In this document: positions 1 through 6,103 of the stretch, in pieces
Numbering within the stretch: position 1 is the stretch's first letter
Layout of the letters: the number at the start of each line of letters is the position of its first letter
Source of the DNA: Gemmatimonadota bacterium
GTDB taxonomy: Bacteria; Gemmatimonadota; Gemmatimonadetes; Gemmatimonadales; Gemmatimonadaceae
Assembly (NCBI GenBank): GCA_029884515.1
Contig: JAOUHR010000126.1
Coordinates: forward strand, 1-6,108
Length of the DNA: 6,108 nucleotides
Direction: 5' to 3'
Notes under the pieces: generated by a model
Databases searched by the model: none
Told to the model about the DNA's origin: nothing
The model's input: the letters and a program-made list of their open reading frames with translations, nothing else
Program-made: the position numbers and the translations under genes

Positions 1-5
1 GGTGT

Positions 6-11
6 TAGATT
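6..11 (+). promoter_or_regulatory. Possible -10 promoter box upstream of glycyl-tRNA synthetase
   Basis: The hexamer TAGATT shares four of six positions with the sigma-70 -10 consensus TATAAT, including the first T, the A at position two and the last T. It is one of the few AT-rich spots in the region. Transcription would start around base 18, giving an untranslated leader of about 30 bases. Any -35 element would lie outside the window. The same heptamer TAGATTC recurs at 6061, directly after the last stop codon of the cluster, which is why I report it. This is inference; no transcript data are visible. Confidence 0.4.
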
Positions 12-48
12 CGGGGTCCACCACCTCCCTCCGGCCCCTCCCGCGTTC

Positions 49-1425
49 ATGCCCCGTCCCGACGTCCTCGAAGCGCTCGTCAGCCTCGCCAAGCGCCGGG
101 GTTTCATCTTCCAGTCGTCGGAGATCTACGGCGGCACCGGCTCCGTCTGGGACTACGGACCGCTGGGCGTGGAGCTCAAGAACAACGTCAAGGCGCGCTG
201 GTGGAACGCGATGGTGCGCGAGCGCGATGATGTGGAAGGGCTCGACGCCGCCATCCTGATGCACCCGAAGGTCTGGGAGGCGAGCGGCCACGTCGCCGGA
301 TTCTCCGACCCGCTCGTGGACTGCAAGGCGTGCAAGGCGCGCTTCCGCGCCGACAAGCTCGAGGACGCGCAGTGCCCGCGGAAGCCGAGCAGGAAGCCGG
401 GCGAGCACGGGGACTGCCAGCTCACCGAGCCGCGGCAGTTCAACCTGATGTTCAAGACCTTCATGGGGCCGGTGGAGGAATCGGCGTCGGTGGTCTACCT
501 GCGGCCGGAGACGGCGCAGGGGATCTTCGTGAACTTCCTGAACGTGCAGCAGGCCACGCGGCAGAAGGTGCCGTTCGGCATCGCGCAGATCGGGAAGGCG
601 TTCCGCAACGAGATCACGCCGGGGAACTTCACGTTCCGCACCCGCGAGTTCGAACAGATGGAGATGCAGTACTTCGTGGAGCCGGGCACGGACATGGAGT
701 GGTTCGAGAAGTGGAAGGCCGCGCGGATGGCGTGGCACCTCTCGCTCGGGCTCGACCGGGACCGCCTCGCGTTCCACCAGCACACGGCGCAGGAGCTCGC
801 GCACTACGCGCGCGCCGCGTTCGACATCAACTTCGACTTCGGTGGCACGCTCGGCTTCCAGGAGATCGAGGGCGTGCACAACCGCTCCGACTTCGACCTC
901 TCGCAGCACCAGCAGTTCAGCACGAAGAAGCTCGAGTACGTGGACCAGGTGCAGAACAAGCGCTACCTGCCGTACGTGGTCGAGACCTCGGTGGGCGCCG
1001 ACCGCGTGACGCTCGCGCTGATGGTCAACGCGCTCCGCGAGGAAGCGGTGCCCGGCGAGACGGAGGGGCGCACGGTGCTCGGCTTCCACCCCGCGATCGC
1101 ACCCATCAAGGCGGGCGTCTTCCCGCTCACCAAGAAGGACGGCCAGCCGGAGATGGCCCATCGGATCGCGGCCGCGCTCCGGAAGCGCTTCAACGTGTTC
1201 TACGACGAGGCCGGCGCGATCGGCCGGCGCTACCGCCGGCAGGACGAGGCGGGCACGCCGTTCGGCATCACGATCGATGGCGACTCCACGCAGCACGACG
1301 ACGTGACGATCCGCTTCCGCGACGACATGGGGCAGATCCGCGTCGCGTCGTCGCAGGTGACGGAGGTGTTGACGCGCTACCTCGAGGCGGACCACCCGCG
1401 GGCCGAAGCGGCCCTCGCGGGCTGA
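49..1425 (+). CDS. glyQS: Glycine--tRNA ligase, dimeric single-chain (alpha2) type
   Basis: Class II aminoacyl-tRNA synthetase that attaches glycine to tRNA-Gly in the cytoplasm using ATP; essential for translation. The 458-residue length fits the single-chain homodimeric type rather than the split alpha/beta GlyQ-GlyS type. Visible landmarks: SSEIYGG and [12 protein letters not shown] at residues 23-46 (motif 1 region), a Cys-bearing insertion with C92, C95, C109 and C123 (likely zinc-binding), [11 protein letters not shown] at 150-160, motif 2 with FRNE at 185-188 (R186, E188), the [13 protein letters not shown] block at 272-284, and motif 3 with GADR at 316-319. From about residue 350 to 450 lies the anticodon-binding (HGTP-type) domain, with GITIDGDS at 406-413. 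The ATG at 49 is chosen because no other canonical start precedes it in frame inside the window, although the frame is open to base 1. There is no purine-rich ribosome-binding site; the leader is pyrimidine-rich. The gene is probably first in the operon. The ORF is intact and identification is secure. Confidence 0.97.
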   Translation: MPRPDVLEALVSLAKRRGFIFQSSEIYGGTGSVWDYGPLGVELKNNVKARWWNAMVRERDDVEGLDAAILMHPKVWEASGHVAGFSDPLVDCKACKARFRADKLEDAQCPRKPSRKPGEHGDCQLTEPRQFNLMFKTFMGPVEESASVVYLRPETAQGIFVNFLNVQQATRQKVPFGIAQIGKAFRNEITPGNFTFRTREFEQMEMQYFVEPGTDMEWFEKWKAARMAWHLSLGLDRDRLAFHQHTAQELAHYARAAFDINFDFGGTLGFQEIEGVHNRSDFDLSQHQQFSTKKLEYVDQVQNKRYLPYVVETSVGADRVTLALMVNALREEAVPGETEGRTVLGFHPAIAPIKAGVFPLTKKDGQPEMAHRIAAALRKRFNVFYDEAGAIGRRYRRQDEAGTPFGITIDGDSTQHDDVTIRFRDDMGQIRVASSQVTEVLTRYLEADHPRAEAALAG

Positions 1426-1444
1426 GCGGCGCCGAGCCGTGCGT

Positions 1445-1449
1445 GAGGT
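1445..1449 (+). promoter_or_regulatory. Ribosome-binding site deciding the start of the M3-like peptidase
   Basis: GAGGT lies seven bases before the ATG at 1457. A GTG at 1439 is in frame and would add six residues (MREVRA), but this site would then fall inside the gene and nothing similar stands at the proper distance before the GTG. I therefore choose the ATG at 1457. Confidence 0.6.
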
Positions 1450-1456
1450 CCGGGCG

Positions 1457-3037
1457 ATGAAGAGCGCGCGTCAGGCTCCCGAGGCGACACCCCTCGACGC
1501 CTTGCGCGCGAAGGGGGAGCGGTTCCTCGAGGAGGTGTCGGCGGAGTACCACGCCGCGCACGCCGGCCTCAAGCAGGGCGCGGCGCTCCAGCCGATCTAC
1601 GAGAAACATCGCGACGCGTACGGAGACGATGCGTTCCGCCTCGCGCTCGACCTCTTCCGCGAGCACGCGCCCGCGGGCACTGCGCCCGCGGGCACTGGGC
1701 AGGCGGGCACTGCGCCCTCGGAGTCGTTCCGCTCGGCGCGCCTCCTGCTCGACTGGCTCGTCGAGTCGCGCGCGGGGCGCGCGCTCGCCCCGCTCGAGGA
1801 GCGCGAGATCGCCTGGGAGGGCTCGGCGGTCATCAGGCTGCCCGATGGCGGCCAGGAACCGTACCAGCGCGCGGCGATCACGATCGGCAACACGCGCGAG
1901 GCGAAGGTCCGCCACGCGCTCGACGACGCGCGCGCCGCACTCGTGGAGCGCGAGCTCGCGCCCATCCGCCGCGAGCGGCTCCAGAAGGAGCACGAGGTGG
2001 TCGCCTCGCTCGACATCGCGCCCACGTACAACGCGACCTTCGAGGCCCTGAGCGGCGTCTCGCTCGCGGCGGTGCGCGCGGAGTGCGAGGCCTTCCTGCG
2101 CGACACGCAGGCGATGTGGGACGACCTGTTCCCCGCGTTCCTCAAGCGCGGGCTCGGCATCACGCCCGCCGAGGCGACCCGCGCCGACGCCATCGCCCTC
2201 ATGCGCGCCCCCGAGTTCGACGCCTTCTTCACGGCCGAGGCGATGGAGCGCGAGGTGCGGCGCCAGGTGACCGAGATGGGCACCAGCCCGGACGCCGAGG
2301 GCCGCGTGCGCTACGACACGGGCGAGCGGGAGGGGAAGCGCTCACGCGCCTTCTGCGCGCCCGTGCGCATCCCCGACGTGGTGCACCTCGTGCTCCGCCC
2401 GCACGGCGGCCAGAACGACTGGACCACGCTGATGCACGAGCTCGGCCACGCGCTCCACTTCGCGAACATGAAGCGCACGCTCCCGTTCGAGTTCCGCTGG
2501 CTCGGCGACAACTCGGTGACCGAGGGGTACGCGATGCTCTTCGACCACCGGCTCAAGGACCGGGGCTGGCTCACGCGCTACACGGGCCTCGGCAAGAAGG
2601 AGATGCCGGGCTACCTGCGCTCGGCGGGCTTCGAGGAGCTGCAGTTCATCCGGCGGTACGCGGCGAAGCTCATCTATGAGACCGAACTGCACGGCGGTGC
2701 GGTGTCGTGGGACGCGTTACCGGACCTCTTCGTGCAGACGCTCACGGACGCCACGGGATTCCGGTACCAGCGCGCGGATGCCTTCGTGGACGTGGACCCG
2801 CGCTACTATGCGGTGCGCTACCTGCGGGCGTGGCAGCTGCAGGCGGTGCTCGACGAGTCGCTGCGTGAGCGGTTCAACGAGGACTGGTGGCGGAACCCTT
2901 CCGCGGGGCCGTGGATGGTGGAGGAGTTGTTCGGGCAGGGCCAGCGTGAGCTGGCGGAGGAGCAGGCGCGGCGCGTGGCGGGGAGGGGACTCTCCTTCCG
3001 GCCGGTGATCGCGGCGATCGAGCGGATGGTCGGTTAA
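1457..3037 (+). CDS. M3-like zinc metallopeptidase (oligopeptidase type), cytosolic
   Basis: Probable zinc-dependent oligopeptidase of 526 residues with no signal peptide or membrane segment, so likely a cytoplasmic peptide-trimming enzyme. The zinc motif is HELGH at residues 327-331 within TLMHELGHALHF, with H327 and H331 as ligands and E328 as catalytic base. E356 in NSVTEGYAML, 25 residues further on, is the likely third ligand, a spacing consistent with family M3 (thimet oligopeptidase, oligopeptidase F). YYAVRYLRAW at 450-459 resembles the tyrosine-rich segment near the C-terminus of M3 enzymes that helps stabilise the transition state. The N-terminal half (about 1-300) is mostly charged alpha-helical sequence, as expected for the lid of this fold. 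An AGT-rich stretch at residues 71-85 comes from a 15-bp tandem repeat. The protein is shorter than classical oligopeptidase F or thimet oligopeptidase, so it may belong to a divergent subfamily; exact substrate unknown. It starts 31 bases after the glycyl-tRNA synthetase stop, suggesting cotranscription. Confidence 0.8.
   Translation: MKSARQAPEATPLDALRAKGERFLEEVSAEYHAAHAGLKQGAALQPIYEKHRDAYGDDAFRLALDLFREHAPAGTAPAGTGQAGTAPSESFRSARLLLDWLVESRAGRALAPLEEREIAWEGSAVIRLPDGGQEPYQRAAITIGNTREAKVRHALDDARAALVERELAPIRRERLQKEHEVVASLDIAPTYNATFEALSGVSLAAVRAECEAFLRDTQAMWDDLFPAFLKRGLGITPAEATRADAIALMRAPEFDAFFTAEAMEREVRRQVTEMGTSPDAEGRVRYDTGEREGKRSRAFCAPVRIPDVVHLVLRPHGGQNDWTTLMHELGHALHFANMKRTLPFEFRWLGDNSVTEGYAMLFDHRLKDRGWLTRYTGLGKKEMPGYLRSAGFEELQFIRRYAAKLIYETELHGGAVSWDALPDLFVQTLTDATGFRYQRADAFVDVDPRYYAVRYLRAWQLQAVLDESLRERFNEDWWRNPSAGPWMVEELFGQGQRELAEEQARRVAGRGLSFRPVIAAIERMVG
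1667..1711 (+). repeat. Three tandem 15-bp repeats inside the M3-like peptidase gene
   Basis: Units at 1667-1681 and 1682-1696 are identical (GCGCCCGCGGGCACT). The unit at 1697-1711 differs at a few bases near its 5' end, and a degraded start of a fourth follows at 1712. The repeats are in frame and encode APAGT, APAGT, GQAGT (residues 71-85). The unit length is a multiple of three, so gain or loss of copies would keep the gene open. The segment is probably a flexible loop or linker between helices. Confidence 0.9.
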
Positions 3038-3048
3038 CCCAGTCGAGC

Positions 3049-3053
3049 AGAGG
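3049..3053 (+). promoter_or_regulatory. Ribosome-binding site of the D-amino acid aminotransferase
   Basis: AGAGG lies nine bases before the ATG at 3063, in the 25-base gap after the peptidase stop codon. It supports the ATG at 3063 as the start; the distance is slightly long but usable. Confidence 0.5.
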
Positions 3054-3062
3054 CGCGCGCGG

Positions 3063-3920
3063 ATGACCAAGGTCTACCTGAACGGCACGTACGTGGCGCG
3101 CGAGGACGCGCGGATCCCGGTGGAGGATCGCGGCTTCCTCTTCGGCGACGGCATCTATGAGGTGGTGCGCGTGATCGAGGGCCGCCTCTTCGCGTGGGAC
3201 GCGCACGCGGCGCGGATGGCGAACGGGCTCGCCGGGTTGCGCATCAGGCAGGACGGCGCCGAGTCGGCCACGCTGCGCGCGGTCTGCGAGCGCCTGGTGA
3301 AGGAGAACGGGCTCGCCACCGGCGAGGCGACGGTCTACCTCCAGGTCACGCGCGGCGCCGCGCCGCGCATCCACCATTTCCCGCCGGCGGACACGCCCAC
3401 CACCGTCTTCGGCTCCACCGCGCGCTTCACGCCCAACGTGGCGATGCGCACGAATGGCGCGAAGGGGATCACGCTCCCCGACATCCGCTGGTCGCGGTGC
3501 GACCTCAAGACGGTGAACCTCCTCGGCGCGGTGCTCGCGCGGCAGGCGGCGCAGGAGGCCGGCGCGTACGAGGCGCTCTTCCACCGCGACGGGATGGTGA
3601 CCGAGGGTGCGGCGACGAACGCGTTCATGGTGGTCGGGGGCGTGCTGCGCACCTATCCGCTCTGCCACTACATCCTCCCCGGGATCACGCGGATGGAGAT
3701 CGTCTCCCTTGCGCATGAACTCGGGATCCCGCTCGAGGAGCGGCCCGTGTCGCTCAGCGACCTGCCGCGGGTGGACGAGCTCTTCGTCTGCGGCACGACG
3801 ACCGACGTGCAGGCCATCGTCGAGCTCGACGGGGAGCCGATCGCGAACGGCAAGCCGGGGCCGGTGACGGTGCGGCTGCGCGAGGCGCTCACCAGGCGGC
3901 TGATGGCGGGTGCGGCGTGA
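3063..3920 (+). CDS. dat: D-amino acid (D-alanine) aminotransferase, class IV PLP enzyme
   Basis: Cytosolic pyridoxal-phosphate enzyme expected to move the amino group between D-alanine or other D-amino acids and 2-oxo acids, for example making D-glutamate from 2-oxoglutarate. At 285 residues it has the usual family length. Hallmarks seen: EDRGFLFGDGIYEVV at 21-35, with Y32 where Bacillus D-amino acid aminotransferase has its carboxylate-binding tyrosine; QVTRGAAPRIHHFP at 94-107, where R102 and H104 match the Arg/His pair specific to the D-amino acid enzyme; RCDLKTVNLLGAVLA around catalytic K149; VTEGAATN with E181, exactly 32 residues after the lysine as in the Bacillus enzyme (positions from memory); ELFVCGTTTDV near the C-terminus. 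These favour D-amino acid aminotransferase over branched-chain aminotransferase (IlvE) or aminodeoxychorismate lyase (PabC), the main alternatives. D-alanine and D-glutamate feed peptidoglycan; the enzyme may also recycle D-amino acids. The stop overlaps the next start, so the downstream M20 peptidase is probably translationally coupled. Confidence 0.88.
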   Translation: MTKVYLNGTYVAREDARIPVEDRGFLFGDGIYEVVRVIEGRLFAWDAHAARMANGLAGLRIRQDGAESATLRAVCERLVKENGLATGEATVYLQVTRGAAPRIHHFPPADTPTTVFGSTARFTPNVAMRTNGAKGITLPDIRWSRCDLKTVNLLGAVLARQAAQEAGAYEALFHRDGMVTEGAATNAFMVVGGVLRTYPLCHYILPGITRMEIVSLAHELGIPLEERPVSLSDLPRVDELFVCGTTTDVQAIVELDGEPIANGKPGPVTVRLREALTRRLMAGAA

Positions 3921-3922
3921 TG
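3918..3922 (+). promoter_or_regulatory. TGATG stop/start overlap coupling aminotransferase and M20 peptidase
   Basis: The TGA of the aminotransferase and the ATG of the M20 peptidase share base 3920. A GTG at 3917 is also in frame and would add one residue, overlapping the upstream gene by four bases. No good ribosome-binding site stands before either, so reinitiation by the upstream ribosome is the likely mode of translation. Confidence 0.65.
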
Positions 3923-5380
3923 CGTCCGGTGTCGTCCCGCACGTCGGGCCGCCGGCTCCGCTCCCGGACCGCCCTCGTCGCGCTCGGTGTGTCGCTGGGC
4001 CTCGCCCTGCCGCTCGGTGCGCAGGGCACCGACGACGCCCTCCTCCGCGAGGCGACGGCACAGCTGCAGGGGTTGATCCGCCTCAACACCACGAACCCGC
4101 CGGGGAACGAACTCCTCGTGGCCCGCTACCTCGACTCGCTCTTCAGGGCCGAGGGGATCGAGTCGCAGGTGTACGAGTCCGCGCCGGGACGCGGCGCGGT
4201 GGTCGCGCGCCTGAGGGCCAGCGCCCCCGCGGCGGGTGCCGCGGCGGCCACCCCGCTCATCCTGATGGGCCACATGGATGTCGTCGGCGTGCAGCGCGAC
4301 CAGTGGACGGTGGATCCGTTCGCCGCGACGGTCCGCGACGGCGTGCTCTACGGCCGCGGGGCGATCGACGACAAGGGGATGCTCATCGCCAACTTCCAGG
4401 CGATGAAGGCGCTCCAGCGCCGCGTGCGCGCAGGCGTGCGGCTCAAGCGCGACGTGATCTTCGTCGGCAACGCGGACGAGGAGGCCGGTGGCGACTTCGG
4501 GATGGGATGGCTCCTCGAGCACCATCCCGGCGCGATCCGCGCGGAGTGGGCGCTCAATGAGGGCGGCCGCACGCGCGTGATGTCGAACGGCAAGCGGTAT
4601 GTCGCGCTGCAGACGGCCGAGAAGGTCTCGCACGTGGTCACCGTGACGGCGACGGGACCGGACGGGCATGCGTCGATCCCCCTCGAGGGCAACGCGATCA
4701 GCCGGCTCGGCCGCGCACTCGCCGCGATCGGCGCACACCGTGAGCCGACGGTGCTCACGCCCACCACCACGCGCTTCTTCGGGTCGCTCGCGGCGGCCTG
4801 GCCGGACGCCGCTGAGGCGCGGGCGATGGCCGACGTCGCCTCAGGTGATGCGGCGCGGGTGGCGCGCGGCGCGACGGTGCTCCGCGCCGTGCCGACCCTC
4901 GATGCGGTGCTCCGCAACGGGATCTCGCCGACCATCCTGGAGGGCGGCATCCGCAGCAATGTCATCCCGCGCGACGCGACGGCCACGCTCAACATCCGCA
5001 CGCTGCCCGGCGAGTCGCTCGATGCGGTGATCGCGCGGCTGACGGCGGAGATCGCCGACCCCCTCGTGCACGTCACCGTGACCTCGCGCGGCGAGGATTC
5101 ACCGGCGATGTCGGCCGACAACGAGTTCTTCGCCGCCGTGGAGCGCGCCGCCAAGCGGCTCGACCCGACCATCACGGTGGTGCCCTACCTCAGCACGGGT
5201 GCCACCGACTCCGCCGACCTCCGCCGCGCGGGCTACAAGGCGTACGGCCTCCTCCCGTTCCCGCTCGAGATGCCGGACGAGGAGCGGATGCACGGCAACG
5301 ACGAACGGCTGCCGCTCACCGCGTTCCTCTTCGGCATCCGGTTCGTGACCGGGATCGCGGAAGAGCTGGCGCTCCCCTGA
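3920..5380 (+). CDS. Exported M20-family zinc metallopeptidase (carboxypeptidase-like)
   Basis: Secreted or periplasmic co-catalytic di-zinc exopeptidase of 486 residues. The N-terminus has an Arg-rich start (residues 1-16), a hydrophobic core (about 17-32) and a likely signal peptidase site after LGA at 34, before QGTDD. RR at 11-12 is present but the following residues do not fit a Tat motif, so Sec export is more likely. The M20 metal and catalytic set is complete: H118 and D120 in LMGHMDVVG, bridging D150 in GRGAIDDKGM, catalytic E187 and zinc ligand E188 in NADEEAGGDFG, E214 in LNEGG, and H458 in RMHGNDE. The lid/dimerisation domain sits at about 230-380, with GPDGHASIPLEGN inside. The pattern resembles the carboxypeptidase Ss1 (Cps1/PM20D1) branch more than DapE or ArgE, which are cytosolic and lack a signal peptide. 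Substrate not determinable; release of amino acids from peptides or N-acyl amino acids is plausible. Coupled by TGATG junctions to the genes on both sides. Confidence 0.9.
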   Translation: MRPVSSRTSGRRLRSRTALVALGVSLGLALPLGAQGTDDALLREATAQLQGLIRLNTTNPPGNELLVARYLDSLFRAEGIESQVYESAPGRGAVVARLRASAPAAGAAAATPLILMGHMDVVGVQRDQWTVDPFAATVRDGVLYGRGAIDDKGMLIANFQAMKALQRRVRAGVRLKRDVIFVGNADEEAGGDFGMGWLLEHHPGAIRAEWALNEGGRTRVMSNGKRYVALQTAEKVSHVVTVTATGPDGHASIPLEGNAISRLGRALAAIGAHREPTVLTPTTTRFFGSLAAAWPDAAEARAMADVASGDAARVARGATVLRAVPTLDAVLRNGISPTILEGGIRSNVIPRDATATLNIRTLPGESLDAVIARLTAEIADPLVHVTVTSRGEDSPAMSADNEFFAAVERAAKRLDPTITVVPYLSTGATDSADLRRAGYKAYGLLPFPLEMPDEERMHGNDERLPLTAFLFGIRFVTGIAEELALP

Positions 5381-5382
5381 TG
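5378..5382 (+). promoter_or_regulatory. TGATG stop/start overlap coupling M20 peptidase and GAF protein
   Basis: The TGA of the M20 peptidase and the ATG of the GAF protein share base 5380, the same arrangement as at 3918-3922. The nearest purine-rich run (GGAAGAG, 5358-5364) is too far upstream to serve as a normal ribosome-binding site, which favours translational coupling. Confidence 0.65.
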
Positions 5383-6060
5383 CGCGCGTCGCGCCGCCGC
5401 ATCTGGCGCGTGCCGGAGCCCGACACGCCACTCGACCAGGACCTGGCCGAGGCCGACGTCGCGCTGTTGCGCGACCTGACCCATGCGCTCCTGCGCGCCG
5501 AGCGGCCCGAGGAGGCGTTCCAGTTCGCCCTCGACCGGAGCTGCCCGGTGGTGGGCGCCTCGCTCGGCTCCGTGTTCGTGCTCGAGGGCCGGTCCGAGCT
5601 CCTCCGGCTCGCGGCTGCGCACGCCTGGCCCGAACGGTGGCGGCCCTGGCTCGGCGAGATGCGGGTGCGCGTCGGGTTCGGGCCGAGCGGGGAGGCGGTG
5701 AGCGAGCGGCGGGCGATCGAGGTGCCCGACGTCTTCGCGGACCCGGGGCTCGAGGACTGGCAGGAGGTGGCGCGCGAACTCGGATTCCGGGCACTGGTCG
5801 CGCTCCCGCTCGTCACCACAGAGGGCGTGGTGGGCGCCGCCACGTTCTACTTCGCCGATGCCGCCGTGCCCGACGCGCGGGTCCGCACGCTCCTGCGCGC
5901 GACGGCCGACGTGATGGCGGCAGTGGCGGAGAAGGCCACCCTCCGGGACCGCCTCCGGCGGGCCGAGGCGCTCCTGGATGAAGCCGCCGCGCCGGTGGTG
6001 CCCGGCGCGGGCCGCGAGGGAGCCGACCTCGACGCCCCGGGGCGGGACGTCGACCCGTGA
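5380..6060 (+). CDS. Stand-alone GAF-domain protein, possible small-molecule sensor
   Basis: A 226-residue soluble protein with one GAF domain and nothing else recognisable. Residues 1-20 are basic then Pro/Asp-rich; a helix at about 21-53 leads into the GAF domain (about 42-185). Typical GAF features are VVGASLGSVFVLEG at 57-70, the GFGPSGEAV turn at 99-107, ERRAIEVPDVFADPG at 109-123, and the strands FRALVALPL and VVGAATFYF at 136-158. A charged helix (about 183-202) follows, then an Ala/Pro/Gly/Asp-rich tail that looks disordered. There is no histidine kinase, GGDEF, HTH or phosphatase domain, although GAF domains of this style usually sit in front of such modules. Residues do not point to a bilin, haem or cyclic nucleotide; there is a single cysteine, C55. 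It is not the methionine-sulfoxide-reductase GAF type as far as I can see. It is the last gene of the cluster and translationally coupled to the M20 peptidase. Ligand and partner unknown. Confidence 0.82.
   Translation: MRASRRRIWRVPEPDTPLDQDLAEADVALLRDLTHALLRAERPEEAFQFALDRSCPVVGASLGSVFVLEGRSELLRLAAAHAWPERWRPWLGEMRVRVGFGPSGEAVSERRAIEVPDVFADPGLEDWQEVARELGFRALVALPLVTTEGVVGAATFYFADAAVPDARVRTLLRATADVMAAVAEKATLRDRLRRAEALLDEAAAPVVPGAGREGADLDAPGRDVDP
6029..6053 (+). terminator. GC-rich hairpin at the 3' end of the GAF gene, possible terminator
   Basis: TCGACG (6029-6034) pairs with CGTCGA (6048-6053). After one C/A mismatch, CCC (6036-6038) pairs with GGG (6044-6046), leaving a five-base loop. It lies in the last codons of the GAF gene, just before the stop. 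No T-run follows, only TGATAGATTCC, so it is not a classical intrinsic terminator and could be a by-product of GC-rich coding sequence. Confidence 0.3.
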
Positions 6061-6066
6061 TAGATT
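6061..6066 (+). promoter_or_regulatory. Possible -10 promoter box for the gene downstream of the window
   Basis: TAGATT follows the GAF gene stop codon immediately and repeats the hexamer at 6-11; both continue with a C (TAGATTC). No clear -35 element is visible about 17 bases upstream. Transcription would start near 6073 and run into the hairpin at 6087-6103. It would mark the end of the five-gene unit and the start of the next one. Confidence 0.4.
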
Positions 6067-6086
6067 CCAGCCACTTCCACGCGAAC

Positions 6087-6103
6087 CCCGCACGCGGTGC
6101 GGG
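6087..6103 (+). other. Perfect 7-bp hairpin in the leader after the GAF gene
   Basis: CCCGCAC (6087-6093) pairs perfectly with GTGCGGG (6097-6103) around the loop GCG. It lies in non-coding sequence, 27 bases after the GAF gene stop. It may be a terminator without a T-tail, an inverted-repeat operator, or a structure in the 5' leader of the next gene; the window ends five bases later, so this cannot be settled here. Confidence 0.45.

Noticed and set aside
15..35. GGAGG-type ribosome-binding site on the minus strand (complement of CCACCTCCCTCC)
   Set aside because: It could serve a divergent gene to the left, but no start codon and frame can be followed inside the window, so no divergent gene is supported.
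1427..1434. Perfect 8-bp palindrome CGGCGCCG just after the glycyl-tRNA synthetase stop
   Set aside because: Too short, with no loop or T-run, and such words are common in DNA of this composition; not credible as terminator or operator.
330..1460. 376-codon + strand frame overlapping the glycyl-tRNA synthetase
   Set aside because: A frame-shifted reading of a complete, fully motif-supported synthetase gene; the product is Arg/Ala/Gly-rich and has no features.
3063..3920. Branched-chain aminotransferase (IlvE) or aminodeoxychorismate lyase (PabC) identity for the class IV PLP gene
   Set aside because: The TRGxxPRxHxFP segment with paired Arg/His and the DRGFLFGDGIYEVV block fit D-amino acid aminotransferase better; the other two lack this Arg-x-His carboxylate site.
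2874..4061. Long minus-strand reading frame (395 codons) across the aminotransferase region
   Set aside because: It lies opposite two well-supported + strand genes. Its translation is Arg/Pro/His-rich low-complexity sequence without motifs, as expected for an antisense shadow in GC-rich DNA.
3668..4738. Minus-strand reading frame (356 codons) opposite the aminotransferase and M20 genes
   Set aside because: Overlaps the preceding shadow frame and both real genes, has no recognisable domain, and its composition is typical of reversed high-GC codons.
5233..6093. Minus-strand frame (286 codons) opposite the GAF gene
   Set aside because: The sense strand has a clear GAF domain and a coupled start; the antisense product is His/Arg/Pro-rich with no domain.
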